Of a stretch of 57,450 bases of DNA, positions 45,970-53,563 are shown piece by piece; positions within the stretch are counted from its first letter, which is position 1, and each line of letters begins with the position of its first letter. This DNA is from Holophagales bacterium UBA5704 (lineage in GTDB: Bacteria > Acidobacteriota > Thermoanaerobaculia > Multivoradales > UBA5704): positions 1 to 57,450 of the forward strand of contig DIHE01000170.1 of assembly GCA_002420005.1 (NCBI GenBank), given 5' to 3'. The translations under genes and the position numbers were made by a program. Below the pieces are notes generated by a model. It saw only the letters and a list, made by a program, of their open reading frames with translations. It made no database searches and was not told where the DNA came from.

Positions 45970-48155
45970 GATTCCGCATGATCTTCGTAGGGGCGGCCCT
46001 CGTGGCCGCCCTGGGTGGTGGAGCGGCGCAGCCGGCGCAATCCACCCAGGTTCGCCTGTTCGAGACGCAGAGTCAGGCCGGCTTCCTCGCCGGCACTCTG
46101 GAAGGGGTGAGCATCGACGCCTTCGGCCGCATTGCGCTCGCGCCGCGCGCCGAGCGGGTGGCGACGCTCGCCGAGCCGTTCGTGCTCTCCGCCGCCGTCC
46201 ATCCCGAGGGCTGGGTGGTGGGCACCGGCAACGCCGGCAAGGTCCTCCTGCTCGACCGCCAGGGCAAGACCGTCGAGCTGCTCGCCGCCGCCGAGCCCGA
46301 GGTGTTCGCCGTCTGGGCCGATGCGGACGGCACGGTCTTCGCCGGCACGTCGCCGAACGGCAAGGTCTATCGCATCACCCGCGGCAAGGGCGGGACGTGG
46401 TCGAGCGAGGTGTACTTCTCCCCGGGAGAGACCTACGTCTGGGCGCTCACCCGCGCCGCCGACGGTGCTCTCCTGGTGGCCACCGGCACCCAGGGCAAGC
46501 TGTTCAAGGTGAGCGCCGCAGGAAAGGGCGAGGTTCTCTACGACAGCGACGACGTCCACGTCCGCACCCTCGCCGTGCAGGCGAACGGCGACGTGCTCGC
46601 CGGCACCGCGGGCGAAGGACTGATCCTGCGCATCGGCCGGGACGGTCAGGCGCGCACCCTGTACGATGCCGAGGAGCCCGAGGTGGTCTCTCTTGCCGTG
46701 GCTCCCGACGGCACCTGCTACGCCGCGGTCGTCGCCTCCGAGTCGAGCCTCGTCGACCTTTCGAAGACCGGGGGGGCGGCCGAAGCCAAGCCGGGCGAGC
46801 CGACGGTGACCGTCACCGTGGTGGGGGAGGGGGAGGCCCCGGTGGGGACCCGGCCACCCGGCGCCACCGGTCCCCGCAGTCAGGTGCTCGCCGTCGCGCC
46901 GACCGGAGTGGTGGAGAGCCTCTGGAGCTTCGCCGAGGAGACGGTCTACGGCCTGCTCTGGCAGAAGGGCCGCCTGTGGGTGGGCACCGGGCTCGAAGGG
47001 AAGCTCTACCGTTGGGCCGACGACCAGATGTTGCCGGAGAAGGACGTGGACGACCGGCAGATCGTGGCGCTCCTGCCCGGCGAGCCCGGGCCGGCGTTCG
47101 CCACCACCAACGCGGCGGCCCTCTACCGGATCACCGCCGGCACCGAATCGGCCGGGACCTACACCAGCGCCGCTCTCGACGCCGGCCAGGTGGCGCGCTT
47201 CGGCACCTTCCGCTGGCTCGGGGAGGCGGCGGAGAAAGGCGGGCTCCGCTTCTCGTTCCGCAGTGGCATGAGCGCCACCCCGGATCGTACCTGGTCCGCG
47301 TGGACCGAGCCCGAGGTGGGGGTCGATGGCGAGATCTCCCTGACGGGCCTGCCGCGCGGCCGCTACGTCCAATGGCGGGCCGAGCTGCGCGGTGCTTCTC
47401 CGAGCCTCTGGGCGACGGAGCTGTCCTACCGCCAGGAGAACCTGAAGCCGCAGATCGGGCAGATGGTCGCCCTCGAAGCCGGCCAGATCCTGGTCCCGAC
47501 GAATTTCAACCCGTCGAATCAGGTGTACGAGCCGGCCCACCCGAACCGCGACGGGATCTTCACCTCGATCGGCGAGGTGGCGGCCGAAGACGGAGGCGGG
47601 CGCACCAAGCCCCTGTGGAAACAGGGTTTCCGCACCTTGCGCTGGGCCGCCGCCGATCCCAACGAGGACCGGCTCGCCTACGACCTGTCGTTCCGGCCGG
47701 CCGGGGATCCGGCGGTCGAATGGCTCCCGATGGCGCAGGACCTGACCGAGGATTGGTACAGCTTCGATGCCACCGTCCTGCCCGATGGCGTCTACCGCTT
47801 CCGCCTGCGCGCCTCCGACCGCCTGGCGAACGATCCGGCGAACACCCTGGAGGCGGAGCGGGTCAGCGATCCGGTGGTGGTGGACCATACGCCGCCGCAG
47901 CTCGGCGAGGTGCGCCGCGAGGGCGCGTCCTTGCGCGCCACCGTGCGCGACGCGGCGAGCCCGCTGCGCGAGGCGCTCCTCAGCGTCGACGCCCGGGAAT
48001 GGAAGCCGGTGGAGGCCGCGGACGGCCTGCTCGACGGCCGGGCCGAGACGCTCCTTCTCGCGCCGGGGAAGCCCGGGAGCCTGCTGTTGCTTCGGGTGAC
48101 CGATGCCGCCTTCAACGTGATCACCTTCGATCTCACCGGGGCCTCCCGCCGATGA
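45966..48155 (+). CDS. Secreted beta-propeller protein
   Basis: The 729-residue protein has a signal peptide (FVGAALVAALGGGAAQ) and propeller-like repeats of about 45 residues (VHPEGWVVGTGNAGKVLLLDRQGKTVELLA, ADGTVFAGTSPNGKVYRIT, LVATGTQGKLFKVSA, GDVLAGTAGEGLILRIG). From ~residue 440 onward is a beta-sandwich region with a fibronectin-like part. No catalytic motif is seen. It is translationally coupled to the S55-like gene before it and coaD after it. Confidence 0.8.
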   Translation: MRFRMIFVGAALVAALGGGAAQPAQSTQVRLFETQSQAGFLAGTLEGVSIDAFGRIALAPRAERVATLAEPFVLSAAVHPEGWVVGTGNAGKVLLLDRQGKTVELLAAAEPEVFAVWADADGTVFAGTSPNGKVYRITRGKGGTWSSEVYFSPGETYVWALTRAADGALLVATGTQGKLFKVSAAGKGEVLYDSDDVHVRTLAVQANGDVLAGTAGEGLILRIGRDGQARTLYDAEEPEVVSLAVAPDGTCYAAVVASESSLVDLSKTGGAAEAKPGEPTVTVTVVGEGEAPVGTRPPGATGPRSQVLAVAPTGVVESLWSFAEETVYGLLWQKGRLWVGTGLEGKLYRWADDQMLPEKDVDDRQIVALLPGEPGPAFATTNAAALYRITAGTESAGTYTSAALDAGQVARFGTFRWLGEAAEKGGLRFSFRSGMSATPDRTWSAWTEPEVGVDGEISLTGLPRGRYVQWRAELRGASPSLWATELSYRQENLKPQIGQMVALEAGQILVPTNFNPSNQVYEPAHPNRDGIFTSIGEVAAEDGGGRTKPLWKQGFRTLRWAAADPNEDRLAYDLSFRPAGDPAVEWLPMAQDLTEDWYSFDATVLPDGVYRFRLRASDRLANDPANTLEAERVSDPVVVDHTPPQLGEVRREGASLRATVRDAASPLREALLSVDAREWKPVEAADGLLDGRAETLLLAPGKPGSLLLLRVTDAAFNVITFDLTGASRR

Positions 48156-48667
48156 GCCCGCGCATCGCCGTCTACCCGGGGTCGTTCGACCCTCTCCACA
48201 ATGGCCACCTGGACATCATCGACCGCTGCCTGCCCATCTTCGACGAGGTGGTGGTGGCCGTCCTGGTCAACGAAGGCAAGAAGCCGCTGTTCACCACCGA
48301 GGAGCGGGTGGCCACGATCCAGGAGCTGCTGCGTGACCGCCCGCGGTGCCGGGTGGAGAGCTTCTCGGGGTTGCTGGTCGACTTCATGGACCACATCGAG
48401 GCGCGCACCGTGATCCGCGGCCTGCGCGCCGTCTCGGATTTCGAGTACGAGTTCCAGATGGCGCTGATGAATCGGCGCCTGAATGCACGGGTCGAGACCG
48501 TCTTCCTGATGCCCAAGGAGGACTACAGCTACCTGTCGAGCCGCCTGGTCAAGGAAGTCTGCGGCCTGGGGGGCAACATCGAAGGCCTGGTGCCGCCGCT
48601 GGTCCTCGACCAGCTGCACCGGCGCCTGCGCAAAGCCGACGGCGGCGGGAGCTTGCCCCGGTCTTGA
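48152..48667 (+). CDS. coaD: Phosphopantetheine adenylyltransferase
   Basis: CoaD makes dephospho-CoA, the penultimate step of coenzyme A synthesis. The 171-residue protein has YPGSFDPLHNGHLDIIDR (nucleotidyltransferase motif with HxGH), VIRGLRAVSDFEYEFQMA and SYLSSRLVKEVCGLGGN. ATG 48152 overlaps the propeller stop as ATGA. The C-terminal tail is a little longer than usual. It ends in a 4-bp overlap with the deaminase. Confidence 0.96.
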   Translation: MSPRIAVYPGSFDPLHNGHLDIIDRCLPIFDEVVVAVLVNEGKKPLFTTEERVATIQELLRDRPRCRVESFSGLLVDFMDHIEARTVIRGLRAVSDFEYEFQMALMNRRLNARVETVFLMPKEDYSYLSSRLVKEVCGLGGNIEGLVPPLVLDQLHRRLRKADGGGSLPRS

Positions 48668-49674
48668 GCGACTCTCTCGCCACCTACCTCCTCCGTCTGC
48701 CGAAGGTGGAGCTGCACGTCCACCTGGAAGGATCGATGCGCCCGGCCGTCCTTCTCGAGCTCGCCCGGCGCAATGGCGTGGACCTGCCGGCCGGGGACGA
48801 GGCGGGTCTCGCGCAGTGGTTCCGCTTCCGTGACTTCGCCCATTTCGTCCAGGTCTACCTGACCTGCTCGCGCGCCCTGCGGACGCCGGAGGACTTCCAG
48901 CTCCTGGTGGCCGACGTCCTCGCCGTGCAGGCGGAGCAGAACGTCGTCTACACCGAGGCGCACTTCACCATCGGCACCCATTTGATGAACGGTGCCGACG
49001 GCGAGGAGCTGCTGGCCGCGCTGATGGAGGCGATCCGCGAGGGTGAGGCCCGGCACGGAGTCCGGCTGCGCCTCATCCCCGACATCGTGCGCAATGTCCC
49101 GGCGATGGCCGACGCCACCCTGGAGTGGGCGCTCGCCGGACGCGACCGCGGCGTGGTGGTGGCCCTGGGATTGTCGGGTTTCGAGGACCGCTGCTCCAAC
49201 GATCCCTTCCGCGAGCACTTCGCCGCCGCCGCCCGCGCCGGGCTCCACCGGGTCGCCCACGCCGGAGAACATGCCGGCCCGGCGTCGATCCGTTCCGTTC
49301 TCGAAGATTGCCTCGCCGAACGGATCGGCCATGGCGTGCGGGCGGTGGAGGACCCTGGTCTGGTGGCCGAGCTCACCGGGCGGGGCATTCCGCTGGAGGT
49401 CTGCCCGTCGTCCAACGTCTGCCTGGGCGTCGTACCCGACCTCGCACACCATCCGTTCGACCGCCTGCGACGTGCCGGCTGCCGGGTCACGGTGAACTCC
49501 GACGACGGTCCCTTCTTCGGCACGACGCTGACCGACGAGTATCTGCGTCTCGCCCGGACCTTCGGGTATGGCCCGGACGTGCTGGCGGGGCTCGCCCGTG
49601 CCGCCTGGAGCGCCGCCTTTCTGCCGGAGGCGGAGCGCCGGGAGCTGGCGCACTTTTTTCCCGACTCACCCTAG
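48664..49674 (+). CDS. Adenosine deaminase family protein
   Basis: The 336-residue enzyme has PKVELHVHLEGSMRP (metal-binding HxH), VAHAGEHAGP (HAGE), ERIGHGVRAVEDP, LEVCPSSNVCLG and VNSDDGPFFGTTLTDEY, all conserved in adenosine/adenine deaminases. Members also include aminodeoxyfutalosine deaminases of menaquinone synthesis, so the substrate may not be adenosine. TTG 48664 overlaps the coaD stop as TTGA and gives the natural N-terminus; the longer frame upstream is the coaD region read in another frame. Confidence 0.9.
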   Translation: MSDSLATYLLRLPKVELHVHLEGSMRPAVLLELARRNGVDLPAGDEAGLAQWFRFRDFAHFVQVYLTCSRALRTPEDFQLLVADVLAVQAEQNVVYTEAHFTIGTHLMNGADGEELLAALMEAIREGEARHGVRLRLIPDIVRNVPAMADATLEWALAGRDRGVVVALGLSGFEDRCSNDPFREHFAAAARAGLHRVAHAGEHAGPASIRSVLEDCLAERIGHGVRAVEDPGLVAELTGRGIPLEVCPSSNVCLGVVPDLAHHPFDRLRRAGCRVTVNSDDGPFFGTTLTDEYLRLARTFGYGPDVLAGLARAAWSAAFLPEAERRELAHFFPDSP

Positions 49675-49733
49675 TTGCTTGTTTCAGGGTCTCAAAGAGT
49701 GACGCCCGGCCCACTGCCGGGAGGTCACTTCGC

Positions 49734-49997
49734 ATGGCCTATGACCCGACCACCGATCAGTTTGAGCCCGGCTGCCCCGGCGACGTTCTGAGCTCCGAGC
49801 GCCTCGACGCCTTGCGGGAGAGGCTGGACCGCCTGCCGGACGACCTCCGGCGGTGCTTCCTGTTGCGCCATGCCCGCGGCTTCAGCGAGGATCAGGTCTC
49901 CGTCCTCCTGAAGCTTCCCCTCGAGCGCGTCCGGACCTGTCTCTGGCAGGCGCGCGCGCGGCTCGGCGTGGGTGCCAGGGGGGAGGCGCTCTCATGA
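49734..49997 (+). CDS. Sigma-70 region-4-only protein
   Basis: The 87-residue protein consists almost entirely of a region 4 helix-turn-helix: LERLPDDL-type start (DALRERLDRLPDDLRRCFLLR), then HARGFSEDQVSVLLKLPLERVRTCLWQARARLG, as in extracytoplasmic function sigma factors. Region 2, needed to bind the -10 element, is absent, and the 60 bp upstream contains no room for it. It may act as a partial sigma or as a DNA-binding partner. A GGGAGG lies 10 bp before ATG 49734. Its stop overlaps the anti-sigma-like gene. Confidence 0.82.
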   Translation: MAYDPTTDQFEPGCPGDVLSSERLDALRERLDRLPDDLRRCFLLRHARGFSEDQVSVLLKLPLERVRTCLWQARARLGVGARGEALS

Positions 49998-50788
49998 GCC
50001 GGGTGCGCAACGTCTGGCGGCACTGGCTGCGGCGTCTCCGGCCGGAGGCTCCTCCGCGTCCGGACGAGCGGGAGCATCCCTCCGTCGAGAGGCTCGCCGC
50101 CTACCAGGAAGACCGCCTTCCTCCCGAGGAGGACGGGGAGATCCAGGAGCACTTCGTCGCCTGCGAGGAGTGCCCCGAGCTGATTCTCGACCTCGACCGG
50201 TTCAACACGCCGGAGTCGGCCGAGAGGGCGCGGGCTTCCGTGCCCTCCTTCCGGGTCCAGAGAGCCTGGCTGCGGCTGAGCAACCGGCTGGGCCGGGACC
50301 TACGCCCCCGGTGGCCGGTGCTGCACTGGATGCGCACCCCCCTGCTCGCCTGGGTGGTGGCCGCTCTTCTCGCTCCCTGCGCCTTGCTCCTCTGGCAGCG
50401 ACTCGAGGAGGTGCGCCGGGAGGTGCAAAGCCTGTCGGCCCCCGAGCTCAATCCGCCGCAGCTTCTCGTCGATGCACAGAGCCTCCTGCGCGGCGGCGCC
50501 CCCTTTGCTCCGTCCGAGATCGAGGTACCGGCGGGCGCGCAACGCTTCCTGCTGGTCCTGTCGCCCGAGATCCTGCCGGCGCAGAGGGAACACCGCCTCG
50601 TCCTCCAGACCTGGGACGGCGAGGTCCTGTGGCGGCAGGCCGGCCTTCTGCCTTCGGCGGACGGCACGTTCGTGATCGGGCTCTCCCGCCGGTTCCTGCC
50701 CGGCGGGGTCTACCGTTTCCGGGTGACCGGAGCCGGCGGGATGCCCCACTATGATCAGGAAATGACCGTGCAGGTGACTTATCGATGA
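49994..50788 (+). CDS. Transmembrane zinc-finger anti-sigma-like protein
   Basis: The 264-residue protein has an N-terminal cytoplasmic zf-HC2 anti-sigma zinc finger (HPSVERLAAYQEDRLPPEEDGEIQEHFVACEECPELI). One membrane segment follows at ~115-140 (TPLLAWVVAALLAPCALLLW). The outer part is beta-rich (IEVPAGAQRFLLVLSPEILP, GVYRFRVTGAGG). It would tie down the sigma-like protein encoded before it, with which it overlaps as ATGA. The stop overlaps the next gene by 4 bp, so three proteins are coupled. Confidence 0.85.
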   Translation: MSRVRNVWRHWLRRLRPEAPPRPDEREHPSVERLAAYQEDRLPPEEDGEIQEHFVACEECPELILDLDRFNTPESAERARASVPSFRVQRAWLRLSNRLGRDLRPRWPVLHWMRTPLLAWVVAALLAPCALLLWQRLEEVRREVQSLSAPELNPPQLLVDAQSLLRGGAPFAPSEIEVPAGAQRFLLVLSPEILPAQREHRLVLQTWDGEVLWRQAGLLPSADGTFVIGLSRRFLPGGVYRFRVTGAGGMPHYDQEMTVQVTYR

Positions 50789-52155
50789 ACGACGAGCGCT
50801 GGTACTTCAACGGAGTGGACGCCACCACCGGCGGTTACCTGGAAGCGCCGATGTCCCCCGGGGACGTCCTGGAAATGCTGCGATCCCGGCCCTGGAGGCC
50901 CGAGGCGAAGGCGATGGTGCCGGGCTTCGAGGCGCGGAGCCTCACCGAGAGCGGCTGGGGAGCGGTGTTTCCCCGCGGCCCCGAGGGGGTGGACCCGGCG
51001 CTGCGCGAAGCCCTTCGTCCTCTCCTCGACCATCGACAGGAGCAGGCCGCGGCCTGCAAGGAGATCCGCTACCGCGAATTGGAGCTGCGCCGCGGCGAGG
51101 ACCTCGACGGCTTCCTGGTCCGCCATGGTCGCGGACCCGGCCCGGTCCATCCCGATCGTCTGCCGTACTACCTGCTGCTGGTGGGAGACCCCGCGGCCCT
51201 GCCGTTCGGCTTCCAGACCGGGCTCGACGTGCAGCACGCCGTCGGGCGCCTCTGCTTCGACACCCTGGAGGACTACCACGCCTACGCCTGCGCCGTGGTC
51301 CGGGCCGAGACGGAAGGAGGCGGGCGCGACCGCCTGCTCGACCTCTTCGCACCGCGCCATCCGGACGATCCGGCCACCGAGCTGAGCTCCGACCATCTGA
51401 TCGCGCCGCTCGCCGAGCGCCTGGAGGGGGACCTCGAAGGCTGGCGCCTGCGCCGCACGTTCGGCGAGGATGCGACACGGCAGGCCTTGAGCGGCTTGTT
51501 CGAAGGTGTGGCCGGCCGGCCGGCGCTCCTCTTCACGGCGAGCCACGGCACCGGTTTTCCCTGTGGCCATCCGGACCAGCGGGAACGCCAGGGGGCGCTG
51601 CTGTGCCAGGACTGGCCGGGTCCGGTGGAGAGCCGGGGACCGACGCCGCCCGAATGGAGCTTCGCCGCCGCCGATCTCTCCGCCCGCGCGGATGTCGCGG
51701 GTCTCATCGCCTTCTGCTTCGCCTGCTACGGAGCCGGTACGCCGGCCCAGGACGACTACACGCACCGCAACGACTGGAAACCCCGGCAGCTCGCCCCGCA
51801 GGACTTCGTCGCCCGCCTGCCGCAGCGTCTGCTGGCCCGGGGAGCCCTGGCGGTCATCGGCCACCTGGAGCGCGCCTGGTCCCAGTCTTTCCTCTGGCAG
51901 GGCACCGCGCAGGTGGACGTCTTCGAGAGCGTCTTGAAGCTTCTCCTGGACGGCTGGCCGGTGGGCGGTGCCATGGAGTACTTCAATCAGCGGTATGCCG
52001 AGCTGGCGACCCGCCTGACCACCGAGCTGAACCGCACCCTCACCGGAGCCACCGTGGACGCCCGCGAGGTGACCCGTCTGTGGACGGCCCACAACGACGC
52101 GCGCGGGTATGTGGTGGCGGGGGACCCGGCGGTTCGGGTGAACGTCACACGATGA
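50785..52155 (+). CDS. Caspase/gingipain-like cysteine protease candidate
   Basis: The 456-residue protein lacks signal and membrane segments. It has PYYLLLVGDPAALPFGFQ, then ALLFTASHGTGFPCG (candidate catalytic His in SHG), a spacer of ~70 residues and VAGLIAFCFACYGAGTP (candidate catalytic Cys), followed by ALAVIGHLERAWSQSF. The order strand-His-Gly, strand-Cys is that of the caspase fold found in C25 gingipains and CHAT proteases. It is the third member of a coupled operon with a sigma-like and an anti-sigma-like protein. Its 3' end overlaps a duplicated methyltransferase tail on the other strand. Confidence 0.72.
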   Translation: MNDERWYFNGVDATTGGYLEAPMSPGDVLEMLRSRPWRPEAKAMVPGFEARSLTESGWGAVFPRGPEGVDPALREALRPLLDHRQEQAAACKEIRYRELELRRGEDLDGFLVRHGRGPGPVHPDRLPYYLLLVGDPAALPFGFQTGLDVQHAVGRLCFDTLEDYHAYACAVVRAETEGGGRDRLLDLFAPRHPDDPATELSSDHLIAPLAERLEGDLEGWRLRRTFGEDATRQALSGLFEGVAGRPALLFTASHGTGFPCGHPDQRERQGALLCQDWPGPVESRGPTPPEWSFAAADLSARADVAGLIAFCFACYGAGTPAQDDYTHRNDWKPRQLAPQDFVARLPQRLLARGALAVIGHLERAWSQSFLWQGTAQVDVFESVLKLLLDGWPVGGAMEYFNQRYAELATRLTTELNRTLTGATVDAREVTRLWTAHNDARGYVVAGDPAVRVNVTR

Positions 52156-52187
52156 CTTTGGGCGTGTAGGTGACCCAGAAGTGGGGG
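52143..52187 (-). repeat. Duplicated methyltransferase 3' tail, copy A
   Basis: This 45-bp stretch matches 52709-52756 with a few changes and a 3-bp gap. On the minus strand it encodes FWVTYTPKVIV and a stop, the last residues of the methyltransferase encoded at 52711-53406. Its plus strand contains the last codons and stop of the protease-like gene. Confidence 0.85.
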
Positions 52188-52197
52188 CCGCCGGGCC

Positions 52198-52461
52198 TCA
52201 CGACAACAGCTTGTCGTATTCGGCGTGCGTTCCGATCCAGAACCAGACGATGCCCTCCGGCTTCTCCCTGCCGAGCGCCCGGTAGTGTGCCCCGACGCGC
52301 ACGGACCACAGCCTCTGTGCCGTGCTGATCTTCTTGAGGTGGAGGGCCGGATGATGAGGGTTGGCCTTGAGCAGCTCGTAACCCTTGTCCGCGAGCTCTT
52401 GCACTTCTTGGGGCAGTTGCCGATAGCACTGCCAGAAGCGCGGCAGAGTGAAATGCTTCAC
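52198..52461 (-). CDS. RelE/ParE-type toxin
   Basis: The 87-residue basic protein shows FTLPRFWQCYRQLPQEVQELADKGYELLKANPHHPALHLKKI, then WSVRVGAHYRALGR and IVWFWIGTHAEYDKLL. That is the RelE/YoeB-like mRNA interferase fold, with His/Tyr at the end of the last strand. It would cleave ribosome-bound mRNA or otherwise inhibit growth when released from antitoxin. GTG 52461 overlaps the antitoxin stop as GTGA, fixing the start. Confidence 0.83.
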   Translation of the reverse strand: MKHFTLPRFWQCYRQLPQEVQELADKGYELLKANPHHPALHLKKISTAQRLWSVRVGAHYRALGREKPEGIVWFWIGTHAEYDKLLS

Positions 52462-52655
52462 AGCGGCTGGCTCAAGCCCTGTGCGTGCTCTTCGTCCACC
52501 TCGGCAAGCAGTGCATCGAGACGGCCCGCTTCCAGGTCCTCCTCGATCTGCCGGTCCCAGAGCTGCGCGTGATACTCCGCAATCCACGCCATCAGATCAG
52601 CTACGTCTCTGGTCGAGAGCCGCGTGATGGCCGCTTCGATTTCCTGGATGCTCAT
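52458..52655 (-). CDS. Antitoxin of the RelE/ParE pair
   Basis: The 65-residue acidic helical protein (MSIQEIEAAITRLSTRDVADLMAWIAEYH...EEDLEAGRLDALLAEVDEEHAQG) resembles antitoxins that wrap the RelE-type toxin by an acidic C-terminal helix. The order antitoxin then toxin with a 4-bp overlap is typical. The DNA-binding region would be the N-terminal helices, though no ribbon-helix-helix is obvious. Expression is probably autoregulated from the 55 bp between it and the methyltransferase stop. Confidence 0.75.
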   Translation of the reverse strand: MSIQEIEAAITRLSTRDVADLMAWIAEYHAQLWDRQIEEDLEAGRLDALLAEVDEEHAQGLSQPL

Positions 52656-52708
52656 GCCTCGTGAGTCTATGGGGAGCTGCTCCGCTCGTCAAACCCTGCC
52701 GTCACCAG

Positions 52709-52756
52709 CGTCACACGACGACCTTGGGCGTGTAGGTGACGACCCAGAAGTGGGGG
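52709..52756 (-). repeat. Methyltransferase 3' end, copy B (intact gene)
   Basis: This is the native end of the methyltransferase gene, repeated at 52143-52187. The two direct copies bracket the toxin-antitoxin pair. Confidence 0.85.
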
Positions 52757-53406
52757 AGGAAGCCCACCCGCACGTTGAACGCCAAGCCGTCGAGGGCCTC
52801 GCGGATCTCGGCCTCGGTGGGGAAGTTCTTGAGCACCTCGTGGGTGCTGCCGTCGTGGAGCGTGCGCCGCTGGTAGGTGTTGCCGTCGGCGTCGCGGCGG
52901 GAGAGGGGGGTGCTGCTGCCGCGGACGTAGGCGTTGTCGAGGAAGACCATGGTGGCGCCGGGGGCGAGGGTCTGATGGAGATCGGACAGGAACGGGCGCA
53001 GGCGCGGCTTGGGGACGTGGGACCACCAGAAGCCGGCGAAACCTGCGGTGAACCGCTGCGGGAAGCTCGGCAACGCATAAGCGTCTTCGCGCCGGAACTG
53101 CACGGTCTCCCGCATCCGCGGCTTGGCCTGGGCGATTTCGAGCACCTCGTCGTTGACGTCGGTGGCGGTGACCGACGCGGCGGTGGACGCCAGGATCTGC
53201 GTCCAGTAGCCGGTGCCGCAGGCGATCTCCAGGACGTGGCGCCCGGCGAAGGTCTCGAGGACGAAAGAGCGCAGGGCGCGCAGGTCATTCTGGCGCTCCG
53301 GCTTCTGGAAGATGACTTCGTACTCGTCCGCCCGGCGGGCGTAGTAGGAGGCCATCGCGGCCTCGATGCCGAGGGAGGCTCTGGGGGCTTGGGGAACGGC
53401 TCGCAT
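52711..53406 (-). CDS. Class I SAM-dependent methyltransferase
   Basis: The 231-residue protein shows VLEIACGTGYWTQIL (motif I), ATDVNDEVLEIA (motif II acidic residue), DAYALPSFPQRFTAGF and GATMVFLDNAYV. The overall length fits the Methyltransf_25-like family; the substrate is unknown. Start ATG 53406 follows AGGAGA at a suitable distance; a longer frame at 53433 is less likely. The C-terminal residues (FWVVTYTPKVVV) are duplicated downstream at 52145. Confidence 0.88.
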   Translation of the reverse strand: MRAVPQAPRASLGIEAAMASYYARRADEYEVIFQKPERQNDLRALRSFVLETFAGRHVLEIACGTGYWTQILASTAASVTATDVNDEVLEIAQAKPRMRETVQFRREDAYALPSFPQRFTAGFAGFWWSHVPKPRLRPFLSDLHQTLAPGATMVFLDNAYVRGSSTPLSRRDADGNTYQRRTLHDGSTHEVLKNFPTEAEIREALDGLAFNVRVGFLPHFWVVTYTPKVVV

Positions 53407-53529
53407 CGCGGCTCTCCTGAAGTTGATCAGCAATCCGGTGGTGTTCAGAGCAAAAACGATGCCGGACCCGTATTCCCCTCACCCCGCCGGCACCCCCGAT
53501 GGGGGCGTCCTCGGAGGGATACGGCGCAG

Positions 53530-53552
53530 GCCCGGGCGGAGGACGCCCGGGC
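53530..53552 (-). terminator. Stem-loop after the serine protease gene
   Basis: GCCCGGGCG (53530-53538) and CGCCCGGGC (53544-53552) pair perfectly around GAGGA, 11 bp past the protease stop. No T-run follows on the minus strand, so termination is uncertain. The region 53407-53529 holds no gene. Confidence 0.5.
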
Positions 53553-53563
53553 GCGCTGCGCGC

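Noticed and set aside
45761..48667. A 968-codon frame ending in CoaD
   Set aside because: Only its last 171 codons from 48152 encode CoaD; the rest is the propeller gene read out of frame.
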